DNA of 64,000 nucleotides, taken from contig NZ_NFMB01000005.1 of NCBI RefSeq assembly GCF_002161215.1, forward strand, positions 124,001 to 188,000, read 5' to 3'. Shown here piece after piece: positions 33,594-42,209 of this stretch. A program made the position numbers and the translations under genes. Source of the stretch: Flavonifractor sp. An10. Lineage in GTDB: Bacteria; Bacillota; Clostridia; Oscillospirales; Oscillospiraceae. How positions within the stretch are numbered: the first letter of the stretch is position 1; every line of letters begins with the position of its first letter. The notes under the pieces are model-generated. The model was not told where the DNA came from and ran no database searches. It was given only the letters and a program-made list of their open reading frames with translations.

Positions 33594-34560
33594 CCAATAT
33601 GGACGGCGCATCCACTACCTGCGGGTGTCGGTGACCGACCGGTGCGGCCTCCGGTGCCGCTACTGCATGCCGGAGGAGGGGGTGGAGTGGGTGGAGCACA
33701 GCCGCATCCTCTCCTACGAGCAGATTGTCCGGCTGGTGCGGGCGGCGGCGGGCCTGGGCATCGACACGGTGCGCCTCACCGGCGGGGAGCCCCTGGTGCG
33801 GAAGGGCCTGGACAAGCTGGTGTGGGCCGTCAAGGCCATCGACGGTATCCGCGCCGTCACCCTGACCACCAACGGCGTGCTGCTGGCCCAGCAGCTCCCC
33901 GCCCTCTGCGCGGCGGGGCTGGACGGGGTGAACCTGAGCCTGGACACCCTGGACCGGGGGCAGTACGCCGCCATCACCCGGCGGGATCTGCTGCCCCGTG
34001 CCCTGGAGGGGCTGGAGGCCGCCCTGAACACGCCGGGGCTGAAGGTGAAGCTCAACTGCGTGCCCATGGGGGACAACGACGACCAGCTGGTTCCCCTGGC
34101 CGCCCTGGCCCGGGACCGGGCCCTGGACGTGCGCTTCATCGAGCTGATGCCCATCGGGCTGGGGAGCTCCCTGCCCCGCCGCACCCAGGCGGAGGTGCTG
34201 GAGAAGCTGGAGGGAGCCTTCGGCCCCGCCCTCCCCTGCGCCCAGGGGGGCGGCAGCGGGCCGGGCCGCTATGTGACCTTTGCCGGCTTCACCGGCCGGG
34301 TGGGGTTCATCAGCGCGGTGAGCCACCAGTTCTGCGAGTCGTGCAACCGGGTGCGGCTCACCGCCACCGGCTTTCTCAAGACCTGCCTCCAGTACGAGAC
34401 GGGGGTGAACCTGAAGGCGCTGCTGGAGAGCGGCGCCGACGGGGCCGCCATCCGCGCCGCCATGGAGGGGGCCGTCTTTGCCAAGCCCGCCTGCCATCAC
34501 TTCTCCGCCGCCGGCACGGCGGAGGACGAGCGGCGGAGTATGTATCAGATTGGAGGATGA
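33586..34560 (+). CDS. moaA: GTP 3',8-cyclase MoaA (radical SAM)
   Basis: 324 residues from GTG 33586 (AAGGAGG). N-terminal radical SAM cluster VTDRCGLRCRYCMP (C-x3-C-x2-C). TGGEPLVRKGL binds SAM. The second C-terminal cluster is CESCNRVRLTATGFLKTC. The usual C-terminal GG is replaced by a QIGG end, consistent with MoaA. The enzyme makes the first step of molybdenum cofactor synthesis from GTP with MoaC. Confidence 0.97.
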   Translation: MNDQYGRRIHYLRVSVTDRCGLRCRYCMPEEGVEWVEHSRILSYEQIVRLVRAAAGLGIDTVRLTGGEPLVRKGLDKLVWAVKAIDGIRAVTLTTNGVLLAQQLPALCAAGLDGVNLSLDTLDRGQYAAITRRDLLPRALEGLEAALNTPGLKVKLNCVPMGDNDDQLVPLAALARDRALDVRFIELMPIGLGSSLPRRTQAEVLEKLEGAFGPALPCAQGGGSGPGRYVTFAGFTGRVGFISAVSHQFCESCNRVRLTATGFLKTCLQYETGVNLKALLESGADGAAIRAAMEGAVFAKPACHHFSAAGTAEDERRSMYQIGG

Positions 34561-34565
34561 GCGGC

Positions 34566-35003
34566 ATGGGAAAGGTGCTTGCCGTGTGTATCAGCGAGAA
34601 AAAGGGAACCCAGAAGAAGAACGTGGGCTCCGCCCGGTTCGTGGAGGACTGGGGCATCCAGGGGGACGCCCACGCGGGGAAGTGGCACCGGCAGGTGTCC
34701 CTGCTGTCCCACGAGAAGGTGGAGGCCTTCCGGGCCAGGGGCGCCGTGGTGGACGACGGGGCCTTTGGGGAGAACCTGGTGGTGGAGGGGTACGACTTCA
34801 AGACCCTGCCCATCGGGACGAAATTCCGGTGCGGCGACGTGGAGCTGGAGCTGACCCAGGTGGGCAAGGAGTGCCACAGCCACTGTGAGATCTACAAGGT
34901 CATGGGGGACTGCATCATGCCCCGGGAGGGCGTGTTCACCCGGGTGCTCCACGGGGGCACCATCTCCGTGGGGGACGAGCTGACCATGGTGGAGGAGGGA
35001 TGA
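34566..35003 (+). CDS. MOSC domain-containing protein
   Basis: 145 residues. ATG 34566 is preferred: the TTGGAGG site lies 9 bases before it, while the overlapping ATG 34557 touches that site. The MOSC pattern is clear: WGIQGDAHAGKWHRQVSLLSHEKV, DGAFGENLVVEG, and the late cysteine in VGKECHSHCEIYKVMGDCIMPREGVF. MOSC domains belong to the sulfurase C-terminal fold and are thought to handle sulfur or cofactor. In Clostridia such a gene usually sits between moaA and mogA, as here. Confidence 0.92.
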   Translation: MGKVLAVCISEKKGTQKKNVGSARFVEDWGIQGDAHAGKWHRQVSLLSHEKVEAFRARGAVVDDGAFGENLVVEGYDFKTLPIGTKFRCGDVELELTQVGKECHSHCEIYKVMGDCIMPREGVFTRVLHGGTISVGDELTMVEEG

Positions 35004-35005
35004 GC

Positions 35006-35497
35006 ATGCGCGTTGCCATCATCACCCTCAGCGACTCCGGCTGCGCCGGCCAGCGGGAGGACAAGAGCGGCCCGGTGATCCGGGCGCTGGCGGAGGCGGC
35101 GGGCTATACGGTGGCGCACACCGCCCTGCTGCCCGACGGGGTGGAGCCCCTGGCCTCCGAATTGAAGCGCCTGTGCGACAACGACCTGGCCGATCTGATC
35201 CTTACCACCGGGGGCACCGGGTTCTCCCCCACCGACCTGACGCCGGAGGCCACCCTGTCCGTGGTGGAGCGGCCCGCCCCCGGCATTGCCGAGGCCATGC
35301 GGTGGCAGTCCCTCCAGATTACCCCCCGGGCCATGCTCTCCCGGGCGGCGGCGGGCATCCGCAAGCAGGCCCTGATCGTCAACCTGCCCGGCAGCCCCAA
35401 GGCGGTGCGGGAGTGCCTGGAGTTCATCCTCCCCTCCCTGGCCCACGGGCTGGAGATTCTCAAGGGCACCGCGGGCAACTGCGCCTCGCCAGAATAA
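35006..35497 (+). CDS. molybdopterin adenylyltransferase-like protein (MogA/MoaB)
   Basis: 163 residues; ATG 35006 fits the GGAGGAGG site (7 bases) better than the overlapping ATG 35000. Motifs: ITLSDSGCAGQREDKSGP, ILTTGGTGFSPTDLTPEATLSVVER, and LIVNLPGSPKAVRECLEFILPSL. The T-T-G-G-T-G-x-x-x-x-D signature places it in the MogA/MoaB group that adenylylates molybdopterin before MoeA acts. Last gene of the first Moco operon; the hairpins after it (about 35563-35594) can end the transcript. Confidence 0.93.
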   Translation: MRVAIITLSDSGCAGQREDKSGPVIRALAEAAGYTVAHTALLPDGVEPLASELKRLCDNDLADLILTTGGTGFSPTDLTPEATLSVVERPAPGIAEAMRWQSLQITPRAMLSRAAAGIRKQALIVNLPGSPKAVRECLEFILPSLAHGLEILKGTAGNCASPE

Positions 35498-35647
35498 ACT
35501 GCGCTCCGTTCCGCCCCGCGGATGCGGGGCATCCACTCCGCTTCGTTGATTCTGGCTCTCCTCCCGCGACCCGCTTTGCTGGGCTCGCGGGAGGGTTAGA
35601 GAAACGGGTACAGGCAGTGTGAGCCTGTCGGCTCATTTTATATAAAT

Positions 35648-35742
35648 TCTTCGAGCCCGCCCGCCTAAGGCGCTGCTATGGCGTCGGGCCGGGGTGTGTC
35701 TGGAAACGGATGCGCCTACCATTTTGTAAAGGAGAATGTACC
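35648..35742 (+). ncRNA. possible second Moco-type riboswitch before modA
   Basis: The leader shares ordered pieces with the 31106 riboswitch: TTCGAGC near the 5' end, GCTGCTATGGCG, GGGCCGG, a stem closed by a GGAAAC loop, and CC-T-TTTG-AAAGG at the 3' end. The last part merges with the modA ribosome site, so it would act on translation rather than termination. Stems are weaker and contain several G-U pairs. A TATAAA box lies just upstream (about 35640). Moco motifs before modABC are known in other bacteria; this assignment is from memory of the motif. Confidence 0.5.
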
Positions 35743-36612
35743 ATGAAACGAATTGCAGCCCTGTCCCTTGCCCTGGCCCTCATCCTGGGCCTGGCCGCCT
35801 GCGGCGGCGGAAATGCCGGCACCGCGGACACCCCCGCGGCCAACAGCACCACCCCGGCCGCGGAGACCACCGCGCCCCAGGCCGAGCCGGTGGAGGTGGT
35901 GGTGTTTGCCGCCGCGTCCCTGGAGGCCACCCTGACGGAGATCGCCGACCTGTACAAAGAGGTGGCCCCCGAGGTCACCCTCACCTTCAACTTCGACTCC
36001 TCCGGCACCCTGCGCACCCAGATCATAGAGGGCGCGGTGTGCGACCTGTTTATCTCCGCCGGCCAGTCCCAGATGAACGACCTGGAGGCCGGGCAGAATG
36101 AGGACGGCGCCGACTTCGTGTACGCCGACACCCGCATCGACTTTGTGGAAAACAAGGTGGTGCTGGCGGTGCCCGACGACAACCCTGCCGGTATCGAGAC
36201 CTTCTCCGACCTGGCCACGGACAAGCTGTCCCTGCTGTGCATCGGCAACGACGACGTGCCGGTGGGCTCCTACTCCCTGGAGATTCTGGACACCCTGGGC
36301 ATCGACATCGCCCAGCTGGAGGCCGACGGCAAGGTGACCTACGCCTCCAACGTCACCGAGGTGGCCAACCAGGTGAAGGAGGGCGCCGTGGACTGCGGCA
36401 TCATCTACGCCACCGACGCCTATACTTACGAGCTGACCGTGGTGGATCAGGCCACCGCCGACATGTGCAGCCAGGTCATCTACCCCGCCGCCGTCATGAA
36501 GAGCAGCAGCGGCGAGGCCGCCGAGGCCGCCGCCCAGGCCTTCCTGGACTACCTCCACACCGATGAGAGCGCCATCGCCGTGCTGGAGGGCGTGGGCTTC
36601 ACCGTCCTGTAA
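35743..36612 (+). CDS. modA: molybdate ABC transporter substrate-binding protein ModA
   Basis: 289 residues from ATG 35743 (AAAGGAG). Lipoprotein signal with LAACGGG. Mature domain begins EVVVFAAASLEATLTEIADLYKE, the ModA fold, with SSGTLRTQIIEGAVCDLFISAGQSQMNDLE and late TYASNVTEVANQVKEGAVDCGIIYATDAY. The Ser/Tyr residues that bind molybdate in ModA are in these blocks. It captures molybdate or tungstate outside the membrane for ModB/ModC. Confidence 0.95.
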   Translation: MKRIAALSLALALILGLAACGGGNAGTADTPAANSTTPAAETTAPQAEPVEVVVFAAASLEATLTEIADLYKEVAPEVTLTFNFDSSGTLRTQIIEGAVCDLFISAGQSQMNDLEAGQNEDGADFVYADTRIDFVENKVVLAVPDDNPAGIETFSDLATDKLSLLCIGNDDVPVGSYSLEILDTLGIDIAQLEADGKVTYASNVTEVANQVKEGAVDCGIIYATDAYTYELTVVDQATADMCSQVIYPAAVMKSSSGEAAEAAAQAFLDYLHTDESAIAVLEGVGFTVL

Positions 36613-36619
36613 TGGCGGA

Positions 36620-36676
36620 CGGCGGGGGCAAGCCCCCGCCCTACATACGCACAGGGGCGGGTTTCAACCCGCCCCT
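36620..36676. repeat. G/C-run repeat unit, copy 2, plus a second hairpin
   Basis: CGGCGGGGGCAAGC with CCCCGCCCTACAT (36620-36646) repeats the unit at 32567. It is followed by AGGGGCGGGT and ACCCGCCCCT around TTCA (36653-36676). Both units are of the dispersed intergenic repeat type common in Clostridia. They fill the 96-base gap between modA and modB. Confidence 0.7.
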
Positions 36677-36708
36677 GCCACCATCATGACACAGGACGGT
36701 GAACAATC

Positions 36709-37410
36709 TTGGACTGGTATCCGCTATTCAACTCCCTGCGCATCGCCGCCGTGTCCACGGTGATCATCTTCTTCCTGGGGATTGCGGCGGCCTACTATGT
36801 GGCCAAGCTGCCCCGGCTGGTGAAGGGGGTGCTGGACGTGGTGCTCACCCTCCCCCTGGTGCTGCCCCCCACGGTGGTGGGCTATTTCCTGCTGCGGCTG
36901 CTGGGCCCCAAGCGGGTGCTGGGCCTGTGGTTTCTGGAGACCTTCGACCTGCGGCTGACCATGGTGTGGTACGCCGCTATCTTCGCCTCGGCGGTGGTGG
37001 CCTTCCCCCTCATGTACCGCACCGCCCGGGGGGCCTTTGAGTCCTTCGACCCCACCCTGGCCTACGCCGCCCAGACTCTGGGCCGCTCCAACACCTGGAT
37101 TTTCTGGCGGGTGCGCATGCCCTGCTGCAAGCAGGGCATCATCGCCGGCACGGTGCTGGCCTTTGCCCGGGCCCTGGGCGAGTACGGCGCCACCTCCATG
37201 ATCGCCGGGTACACCCCCGGCAAGACCGCCACCATCTCCACCACGGTGTACCAGCTCTGGCGCACCGGCGACGACGCCGGGGCCATGAGATGGGTGCTGG
37301 TGAACCTGGCCATCTCGGCGGTGGTGCTGCTGACCGTCAACATGCTGGAGAAGAAAGACCGCCGGCCCCGCCGCCGCGCGGCCCCGGTCACCGGGGAGGT
37401 GGGGGAATGA
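36709..37410 (+). CDS. modB: molybdate ABC transporter permease ModB
   Basis: 233 residues. TTG 36709 is the only start at the right length; the ribosome site (GGACGGTG) is weak. Five membrane spans, with the ABC permease EAA loop visible as AYAAQTLGRSNTWIFWRVRMPCCKQGIIAGTVLAFARALGEYGATSMIAGYTPGKTATI. The last part is typical of ModB. The stop overlaps the modC start. Confidence 0.94.
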   Translation: MDWYPLFNSLRIAAVSTVIIFFLGIAAAYYVAKLPRLVKGVLDVVLTLPLVLPPTVVGYFLLRLLGPKRVLGLWFLETFDLRLTMVWYAAIFASAVVAFPLMYRTARGAFESFDPTLAYAAQTLGRSNTWIFWRVRMPCCKQGIIAGTVLAFARALGEYGATSMIAGYTPGKTATISTTVYQLWRTGDDAGAMRWVLVNLAISAVVLLTVNMLEKKDRRPRRRAAPVTGEVGE

Positions 37411-38462
37411 GGCTGTCGGTGGACATCCACAAGGACTTCGGCCCCTTCCGCCTGGACGCGGCCTTTGAGACCGACAGCGGCGCCGTCACCGGCGTGCTGG
37501 GGGCCTCGGGCTGCGGCAAGAGCGTCACCCTCCGCTGCATCGCCGGCATTGAGACCCCCGACGAGGGCCATATCGAGCTGGACGGGGAGGTGCTCTTTGA
37601 CTCCGCCGCCCGCATCAACCTGTCCCCCCAGAGGCGGCGGGTGGGGTATCTGTTTCAGAACTACGCCCTGTTCCCCAACATGACGGTGGAGCAGAACATC
37701 GCCGCCGGGGTGCGGGACAGGGCCGGAAGGAAGGAGACGGCGGCGCGGCTGATGCGCGCCTTCTACCTGGAGGGGAACGAGCACAAGTACCCCCGGCAAC
37801 TCTCCGGCGGGCAGCAGCAGCGGGTGGCCCTGGCCCGCATCCTGGCCAACAAGCCCCGGGCCCTGCTGCTGGACGAGCCCTTCTCCGCCCTGGACAGCTA
37901 CCTGAAATGGCAGGTGGAGCTGGAGCTGCTGGATCTGCTGGGCAGATTTGAGGGCCCCGTGCTCTTCGTCACCCACAGCCGGGACGAGGTGCGCCGCCTG
38001 TGCAGCCAGGTGTGCGTGCTGGATCAGGGCCGCTCCCAGCCCATGCAGCCGGTGGCGGAGCTCTTTGAGGCCCCCCGTACCCTGTCCGCCTGCCTGCTCT
38101 CCGGGTGCAAGAACGTGTCCCGGGCCCGCCCCCTGCCCGGCGGGCGGGTGGAGGCCCTGGACTGGGGGATGACCCTGGAGCCGGGGGTTCCCCTACCCCC
38201 CAACCTGAGCCACGTGGGCATCCGGGCCCACTTCCTCCGGCCGGTGGACGGCCCCGGCCCCAACCGCCTGCCCTGCACCGTGGAGCGGGTGGTGGACGAG
38301 ATGTTCTCCACCGTGGCCATGATGACCACACCAGGCGGGGGGCAGGGCTTCTCCCGGCTCCGCATCGAGCTGGACAAGGCCGCCTGGGCCGCCCTGGGCG
38401 ACCCCAAAGAGCTGTGGGTGGAGCTGCCACGGGAGCATCTGCTGCTGCTGACCGGCGGCTGA
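37407..38462 (+). CDS. modC: molybdate ABC transporter ATP-binding protein ModC
   Basis: 351 residues from ATG 37407, overlapping modB (ATGA). Walker A GASGCGKSV, Q-loop VGYLFQNYALFPNMTVEQN, signature LSGGQQQRVALARILA, Walker B ALLLDEPFSALD, and H-loop VLFVTHSRDEV. After about residue 235 there is a C-terminal TOBE-like region that may sense molybdate. Walker A has Val in place of the usual second Thr (GKSV instead of GKST/GKSS), a mild deviation. Confidence 0.95.
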   Translation: MRLSVDIHKDFGPFRLDAAFETDSGAVTGVLGASGCGKSVTLRCIAGIETPDEGHIELDGEVLFDSAARINLSPQRRRVGYLFQNYALFPNMTVEQNIAAGVRDRAGRKETAARLMRAFYLEGNEHKYPRQLSGGQQQRVALARILANKPRALLLDEPFSALDSYLKWQVELELLDLLGRFEGPVLFVTHSRDEVRRLCSQVCVLDQGRSQPMQPVAELFEAPRTLSACLLSGCKNVSRARPLPGGRVEALDWGMTLEPGVPLPPNLSHVGIRAHFLRPVDGPGPNRLPCTVERVVDEMFSTVAMMTTPGGGQGFSRLRIELDKAAWAALGDPKELWVELPREHLLLLTGG

Positions 38463-38496
38463 CCGCCCGTCATTCTGGAAAAAGGATGGTAACCCC

Positions 38497-39516
38497 ATGA
38501 AGCTGATAGACACCAAGGACGCGGTGGGCCATGTGCTCTGCCACGACCTGACCCAGATCATCCCCGGCGTCACCAAGGACGCCCGGTTCCGCAAGGGCCA
38601 CATTGTCGCCCCCGAGGACATCCCCGTGCTGCTGAGCATGGGCAAGGAGCACCTGTACGTGTGGGAAAAGACGCCGGGTATGCTCCATGAGGACGAGGCC
38701 GCCGAGCGCCTGCGGGCGCTGTGCCAGAACGAGCATATGCACCCCACGCCGGTGAAGGAGGGGAAGATCGAGCTCATCGCCGACTGCGACGGCCTGTTCC
38801 GGGTGGACGTGGAGCGGCTCAACGCCCTCAACGACGTGGAGGAGCTGATGATCGCCACCCGCCACACCAACACCGCCGTCCGCAGGGGGGACAAGCTGGC
38901 GGGCACCCGCATCATCCCCCTGGTGATCCAAGAGGAGGTGCTCCAGGCCGCCGAGGAGCGGGCGGGGAAGGAGCCCCTGCTCTCCCTCACCCCCTGGAAG
39001 CTGAAGACCTGCGGCCTGATCACCACCGGCAGCGAGGTGGCCAAGGGACTGATCCAGGACGCCTTCACCCCGGTGATTGTGGACAAGCTGGCCGCCTGCG
39101 GCATCACCGTCACGGAGCACTGCCTGCCCGGCGACGACCGGGCGGCCATCACCGCCGCCGCCCTGGATTTCCACGCCAAGGGGGTGGATCTGGTGCTGTG
39201 CACCGGCGGCATGAGCGTGGATCCCGATGACCGCACCCCCGGCGCCATCCGGGACACCGGGGCGGAGATCATCTCCTACGGCGCGCCGGTGCTGCCCGGG
39301 GCCATGTTCCTGCTGGCCTACTTCGCCGACGGCACCCCCATTCTGGGCCTGCCCGGCTGCGTCATGTACGCCAAGGCCACCGTCTTTGATCTGGTGCTCC
39401 CCCGCATCGCCGCCGGGGTGCCCATCTCCCGCCGGGAGCTGAAGGCCCTGGGCCACGGCGGCCTCTGCCTGGGCTGCCCCGAGTGCCGCTACCCCGTCTG
39501 CCCCTTTGGGAAATAG
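38497..39516 (+). CDS. MoeA-like molybdopterin-binding protein with cysteine-rich C-terminus
   Basis: 339 residues from ATG 38497. The core is the MoCF-biosynthesis fold (LKTCGLITTGSEVAKG, DLVLCTGGMSVDPDDRTPGAIRDTG, ILGLPGCVMYAKATVFDLVLPRI). It begins with MKLIDTKDAVGHVLCHDLTQIIPG, the usual start of this stand-alone Clostridial family. The C-terminus CLGCPECRYPVCPFGK has four cysteines (C-x2-C-x2-C-x4-C) able to bind zinc or an Fe-S cluster. It follows modC by 34 bases and is probably cotranscribed; it may couple uptake to cofactor assembly. Confidence 0.9.
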   Translation: MKLIDTKDAVGHVLCHDLTQIIPGVTKDARFRKGHIVAPEDIPVLLSMGKEHLYVWEKTPGMLHEDEAAERLRALCQNEHMHPTPVKEGKIELIADCDGLFRVDVERLNALNDVEELMIATRHTNTAVRRGDKLAGTRIIPLVIQEEVLQAAEERAGKEPLLSLTPWKLKTCGLITTGSEVAKGLIQDAFTPVIVDKLAACGITVTEHCLPGDDRAAITAAALDFHAKGVDLVLCTGGMSVDPDDRTPGAIRDTGAEIISYGAPVLPGAMFLLAYFADGTPILGLPGCVMYAKATVFDLVLPRIAAGVPISRRELKALGHGGLCLGCPECRYPVCPFGK

Positions 39517-39610
39517 GCCCGCAGGCACCGGCAGCATGACGGTCGGGCGTGGAAACAAAATCTGATGCCCTCCTCCCCTCCAATCCGGGTTACTGACCAA
39601 AAAATCAGTA

Positions 39611-39639
39611 TTGCCGTTGTACGCCGACGGGGATATACT
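39611..39639 (+). promoter_or_regulatory. promoter of the MATE gene
   Basis: TTGCCG (39611-39616), 17 bases, TATACT (39634-39639). Confidence 0.6.
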
Positions 39640-39689
39640 GTTGGATCGTATGGAAAAACCCGGAGACGAGGGAAAGAGGGAGTGGTTTC

Positions 39690-41027
39690 ATGCCGGCCTT
39701 GGTAAACGATCTGACCAGCGGCAGCGTCACACGAAAGCTGGTGCGGTATGCCCTGCCGTTGATGGCCTCCAGCCTGCTCCAGGCCACCTACAGCATCACC
39801 GACATCATCGTGGCCGGCCATTTTATCGGGGACGTGGGCATCACCGCCATCAACAACGGCAGCGTGGTCATGAATATGCTGACCCAGGTGGCCATCGGCC
39901 TGACCGTGGGCGGCAACATCCTGGTGGGCCAGTATTTCGGCTCCGGCGACCAGGAAAACCGCCGGAAGGCCGCCGGAAACCTGCTGACGCTGAGCCTGCT
40001 GCTGGGCCTGCTCTTCGCCGCGCTGGTAGTCCTGCTGGGCCGGCCCCTGCTCATACTGCTCCAGTCCCCCACCCTGGACGAGGCCACCGGCTATCTGACC
40101 ATCTGCGGCGCGGGCCTCCTCTTTATCTTCCTTTACAACGCCCTGTCCGCCATTCTGCGGGGCGTGGGCAACTCCCGCATCCCCCTGTACTGCATCATCG
40201 CCTCGGTAAGCCTCAACGTGGTGCTGGACATCCTCTTCGTGGCGGTGTTCCGCTGGGGTGTGTCCGGGGCTGCCCTGGCCACCGTGCTGGGACAGGCGGT
40301 GTCCTGCCTGACCGCCCTGGTCTTCTGTCTCTGCCACCGGGCGGATCTGGGCCTGCTGCCCCGCTTCCTCCGCCCGGAGGGGGGCATGATCAAGCGCATC
40401 CTGAAGCTGGGCTTTCCCACCGCCCTCCAGTGGACGATCGCCTCTATCTCCTGGCTGGTGGTGCTGGCCCTGATCAACCAGCACGGCGTCACCATCTCGG
40501 CGGCCAACGGCGTGTCCAACAAGATCCGTGACTTCTGTCAGCTCTTTATCTCCGCCCTCACCACCGGCGGCGGCACCATGTGCGCCCAGTGCCTGGGAGC
40601 CCGCCTCTTCGACCGGGCGGAGCAGGTGATGAAGACCTGCCTGAAGCTGGCCCTGGCCCTGGCGGCGGTGATCATTGTGGTGGCCGAGCTCTTCGCCCCT
40701 CAGTTCTCCATGATCTTCACCCCCGACCCGGAGGTGCAGCGCTGGGCGGTGATCAACCTGCGCATCGAGATCATCTGCCAGCTGTTCTATGCCGCCATGT
40801 TCGCCTACAACACCCTGGCCACCGGCTCGGGCCACACGGTGTTTGTCATGTGGAACTCCTTCCTCAACTGCATCGTGGTGCGGCTGATCCTGGCGGTGAT
40901 CCTGAACCACTTCTTCGGCATCTACGGGGTCTATGTGGCCTGCGGCATCGCGGTGTCCAGCTCGGTGCCGGTGTGTGTGTGGTTCTACCGCTCCAAGCGC
41001 TGGATGACCATGAAACATATCCGATAA
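39690..41027 (+). CDS. MATE-family efflux transporter
   Basis: 445 residues, 12 predicted membrane helices. Typical MATE start (LVRYALPLMASSLLQATYSITDIIVAGHFIGDVGITAINNGSVVMNMLTQ) and a second-half repeat (ILKLGFPTALQWTIASISWLVVLALIN). MATE proteins export cations or drugs with Na+ or H+. ATG 39690 with GAGGGAG upstream. Single-gene unit with a terminator. Confidence 0.93.
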   Translation: MPALVNDLTSGSVTRKLVRYALPLMASSLLQATYSITDIIVAGHFIGDVGITAINNGSVVMNMLTQVAIGLTVGGNILVGQYFGSGDQENRRKAAGNLLTLSLLLGLLFAALVVLLGRPLLILLQSPTLDEATGYLTICGAGLLFIFLYNALSAILRGVGNSRIPLYCIIASVSLNVVLDILFVAVFRWGVSGAALATVLGQAVSCLTALVFCLCHRADLGLLPRFLRPEGGMIKRILKLGFPTALQWTIASISWLVVLALINQHGVTISAANGVSNKIRDFCQLFISALTTGGGTMCAQCLGARLFDRAEQVMKTCLKLALALAAVIIVVAELFAPQFSMIFTPDPEVQRWAVINLRIEIICQLFYAAMFAYNTLATGSGHTVFVMWNSFLNCIVVRLILAVILNHFFGIYGVYVACGIAVSSSVPVCVWFYRSKRWMTMKHIR

Positions 41028-41033
41028 GAAAAG

Positions 41034-41068
41034 AGGTCACGCTGTGTATTCCACAGCGTGACCTTTTT
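41034..41068. terminator. bidirectional terminator
   Basis: AGGTCACGCTGTG and CACAGCGTGACCT with loop TATTC, then Ts; between convergent MATE and Lgt-like genes. Confidence 0.88.
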
Positions 41069-41840
41069 ATGCTTCTGACTTCCGCCCCCGGCGGGCCAGC
41101 CAGGTCAGGGCCGCCCCCGCCGCCGCCAGGCTGAGCCACTGGGAGGTGGACAGGGGCCCCAGGAAGCCCCGGGCCGGATCCCCCCGGAAAAACTCCAGTG
41201 CAAAGCGCACCGGCGCGTAGAGGAGCAGGTAGGCCGCCAGGCTCTTCCCCGGCGGAGCCGCCCGGCGGCTGTACCGGAGCAGGAGGAGGAAGATCACCCC
41301 CTCCGCCCCCGCCTCCCACAGCTGCACCGGGAAGCGGACGCCGCCGGGGCCCACCGCCCCGGCGGGGACGGGGATCCCCCAGGGGGGATCCAGCTCCACA
41401 CCGTAGCAGCAGCCGGTGAAGAAGCACCCCACCCGGCCCAGGGCGTGCATCAGGGGCACCGCCGGCACCAGTACGGGGCAGAAGGCCCCGAAGTCCGCCC
41501 GGAAATACCGGGCGGCCAGCCAAGCCCCGGCGATGCCGCCGAAGAGGCCGCCGTAGAACACCAGCCCGCCGGACAGCCACCGGGCGGCAAAGGCGGCGGG
41601 GCTCTCCCACAGCAGGGGGAGCTCCGCCGCCAGCTGGGGCAGCCGGGGCAGCAGGTAGAGCAGCTTGGCCCCCGCCACAGCCCCTATGGCCCCGAACACG
41701 TAGAGATAGGCGCAGTCGTCCCTCGACAGCCCGAAGGACGGGCACCGCGCCAGGGCGCACACCAGCCCCAGGCAGGCCCCCAGCACGCCCAGCAGGCCGT
41801 AGAGTGGCACCCCCCGGCCCAGCAGCTCAAGCAGGGGCAT
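41067..41840 (-). CDS. prolipoprotein diacylglyceryl transferase family protein (Lgt-like)
   Basis: 257 residues with seven membrane spans. The Lgt signature HALGRVGCFFTGCCYG is present (H-x-x-G-R-x-G-C-F-x-x-G-C-C-Y-G), and SGGLVFYGGLFGGIAG and LYAPVRFALEFFRGD match other Lgt blocks. Full Lgt adds diacylglycerol to the lipobox cysteine. This copy is short, and its loops are GC-rich and divergent, so it could be a second, specialised Lgt beside a housekeeping copy elsewhere. It overlaps the preceding gene by one base (TAATG), so translation is coupled. Confidence 0.85.
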   Translation of the reverse strand: MPLLELLGRGVPLYGLLGVLGACLGLVCALARCPSFGLSRDDCAYLYVFGAIGAVAGAKLLYLLPRLPQLAAELPLLWESPAAFAARWLSGGLVFYGGLFGGIAGAWLAARYFRADFGAFCPVLVPAVPLMHALGRVGCFFTGCCYGVELDPPWGIPVPAGAVGPGGVRFPVQLWEAGAEGVIFLLLLRYSRRAAPPGKSLAAYLLLYAPVRFALEFFRGDPARGFLGPLSTSQWLSLAAAGAALTWLARRGRKSEA

Positions 41841-42121
41841 TACAGAAACATGCCGATGCCCACAAAGGCGGTGGTGCAGGCGACGCAGGCCAGCAGGAAC
41901 AGGCCGCCCAGGACGATGGCTACCACAGAGAGCACGAAGCCCGCCAGGCGGAGGCCGTCGTCATAGCCCATGGCCTTGGATCTGGATGCGTAGTACAGGC
42001 CCGCCACGCCCACCAGCAGGCCCACCAGGCTGTTGACAAACAGGCTGGCCACCAGGCCCACAATGCCCAGCACCAGGGAAATAATGGCCTCATTCCGGCC
42101 GGGAATATTCTGGTTGTACAT
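41840..42121 (-). CDS. DUF4190-like small membrane protein
   Basis: 93 residues with two or three hydrophobic segments and a glycine-rich pattern: EAIISLVLGIVGLVASLFVNSLVGLLVGVAGLYYASRSKAMGYDDGLRLAGFVLSVVAIVLGG. This resembles DUF4190 proteins. Start ATG 42121 with GGGGAG. Same operon as the Lgt-like gene. Function unknown. Confidence 0.8.
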   Translation of the reverse strand: MYNQNIPGRNEAIISLVLGIVGLVASLFVNSLVGLLVGVAGLYYASRSKAMGYDDGLRLAGFVLSVVAIVLGGLFLLACVACTTAFVGIGMFL

Positions 42122-42209
42122 GGAACTCTCCCCTCTCTCCCGGCTCCTGTCGAACCGGGGCGAATCTGTCTCCAGTATACCCGCCGGGGGCCGCCGGTGT
42201 CAAGGTGTT

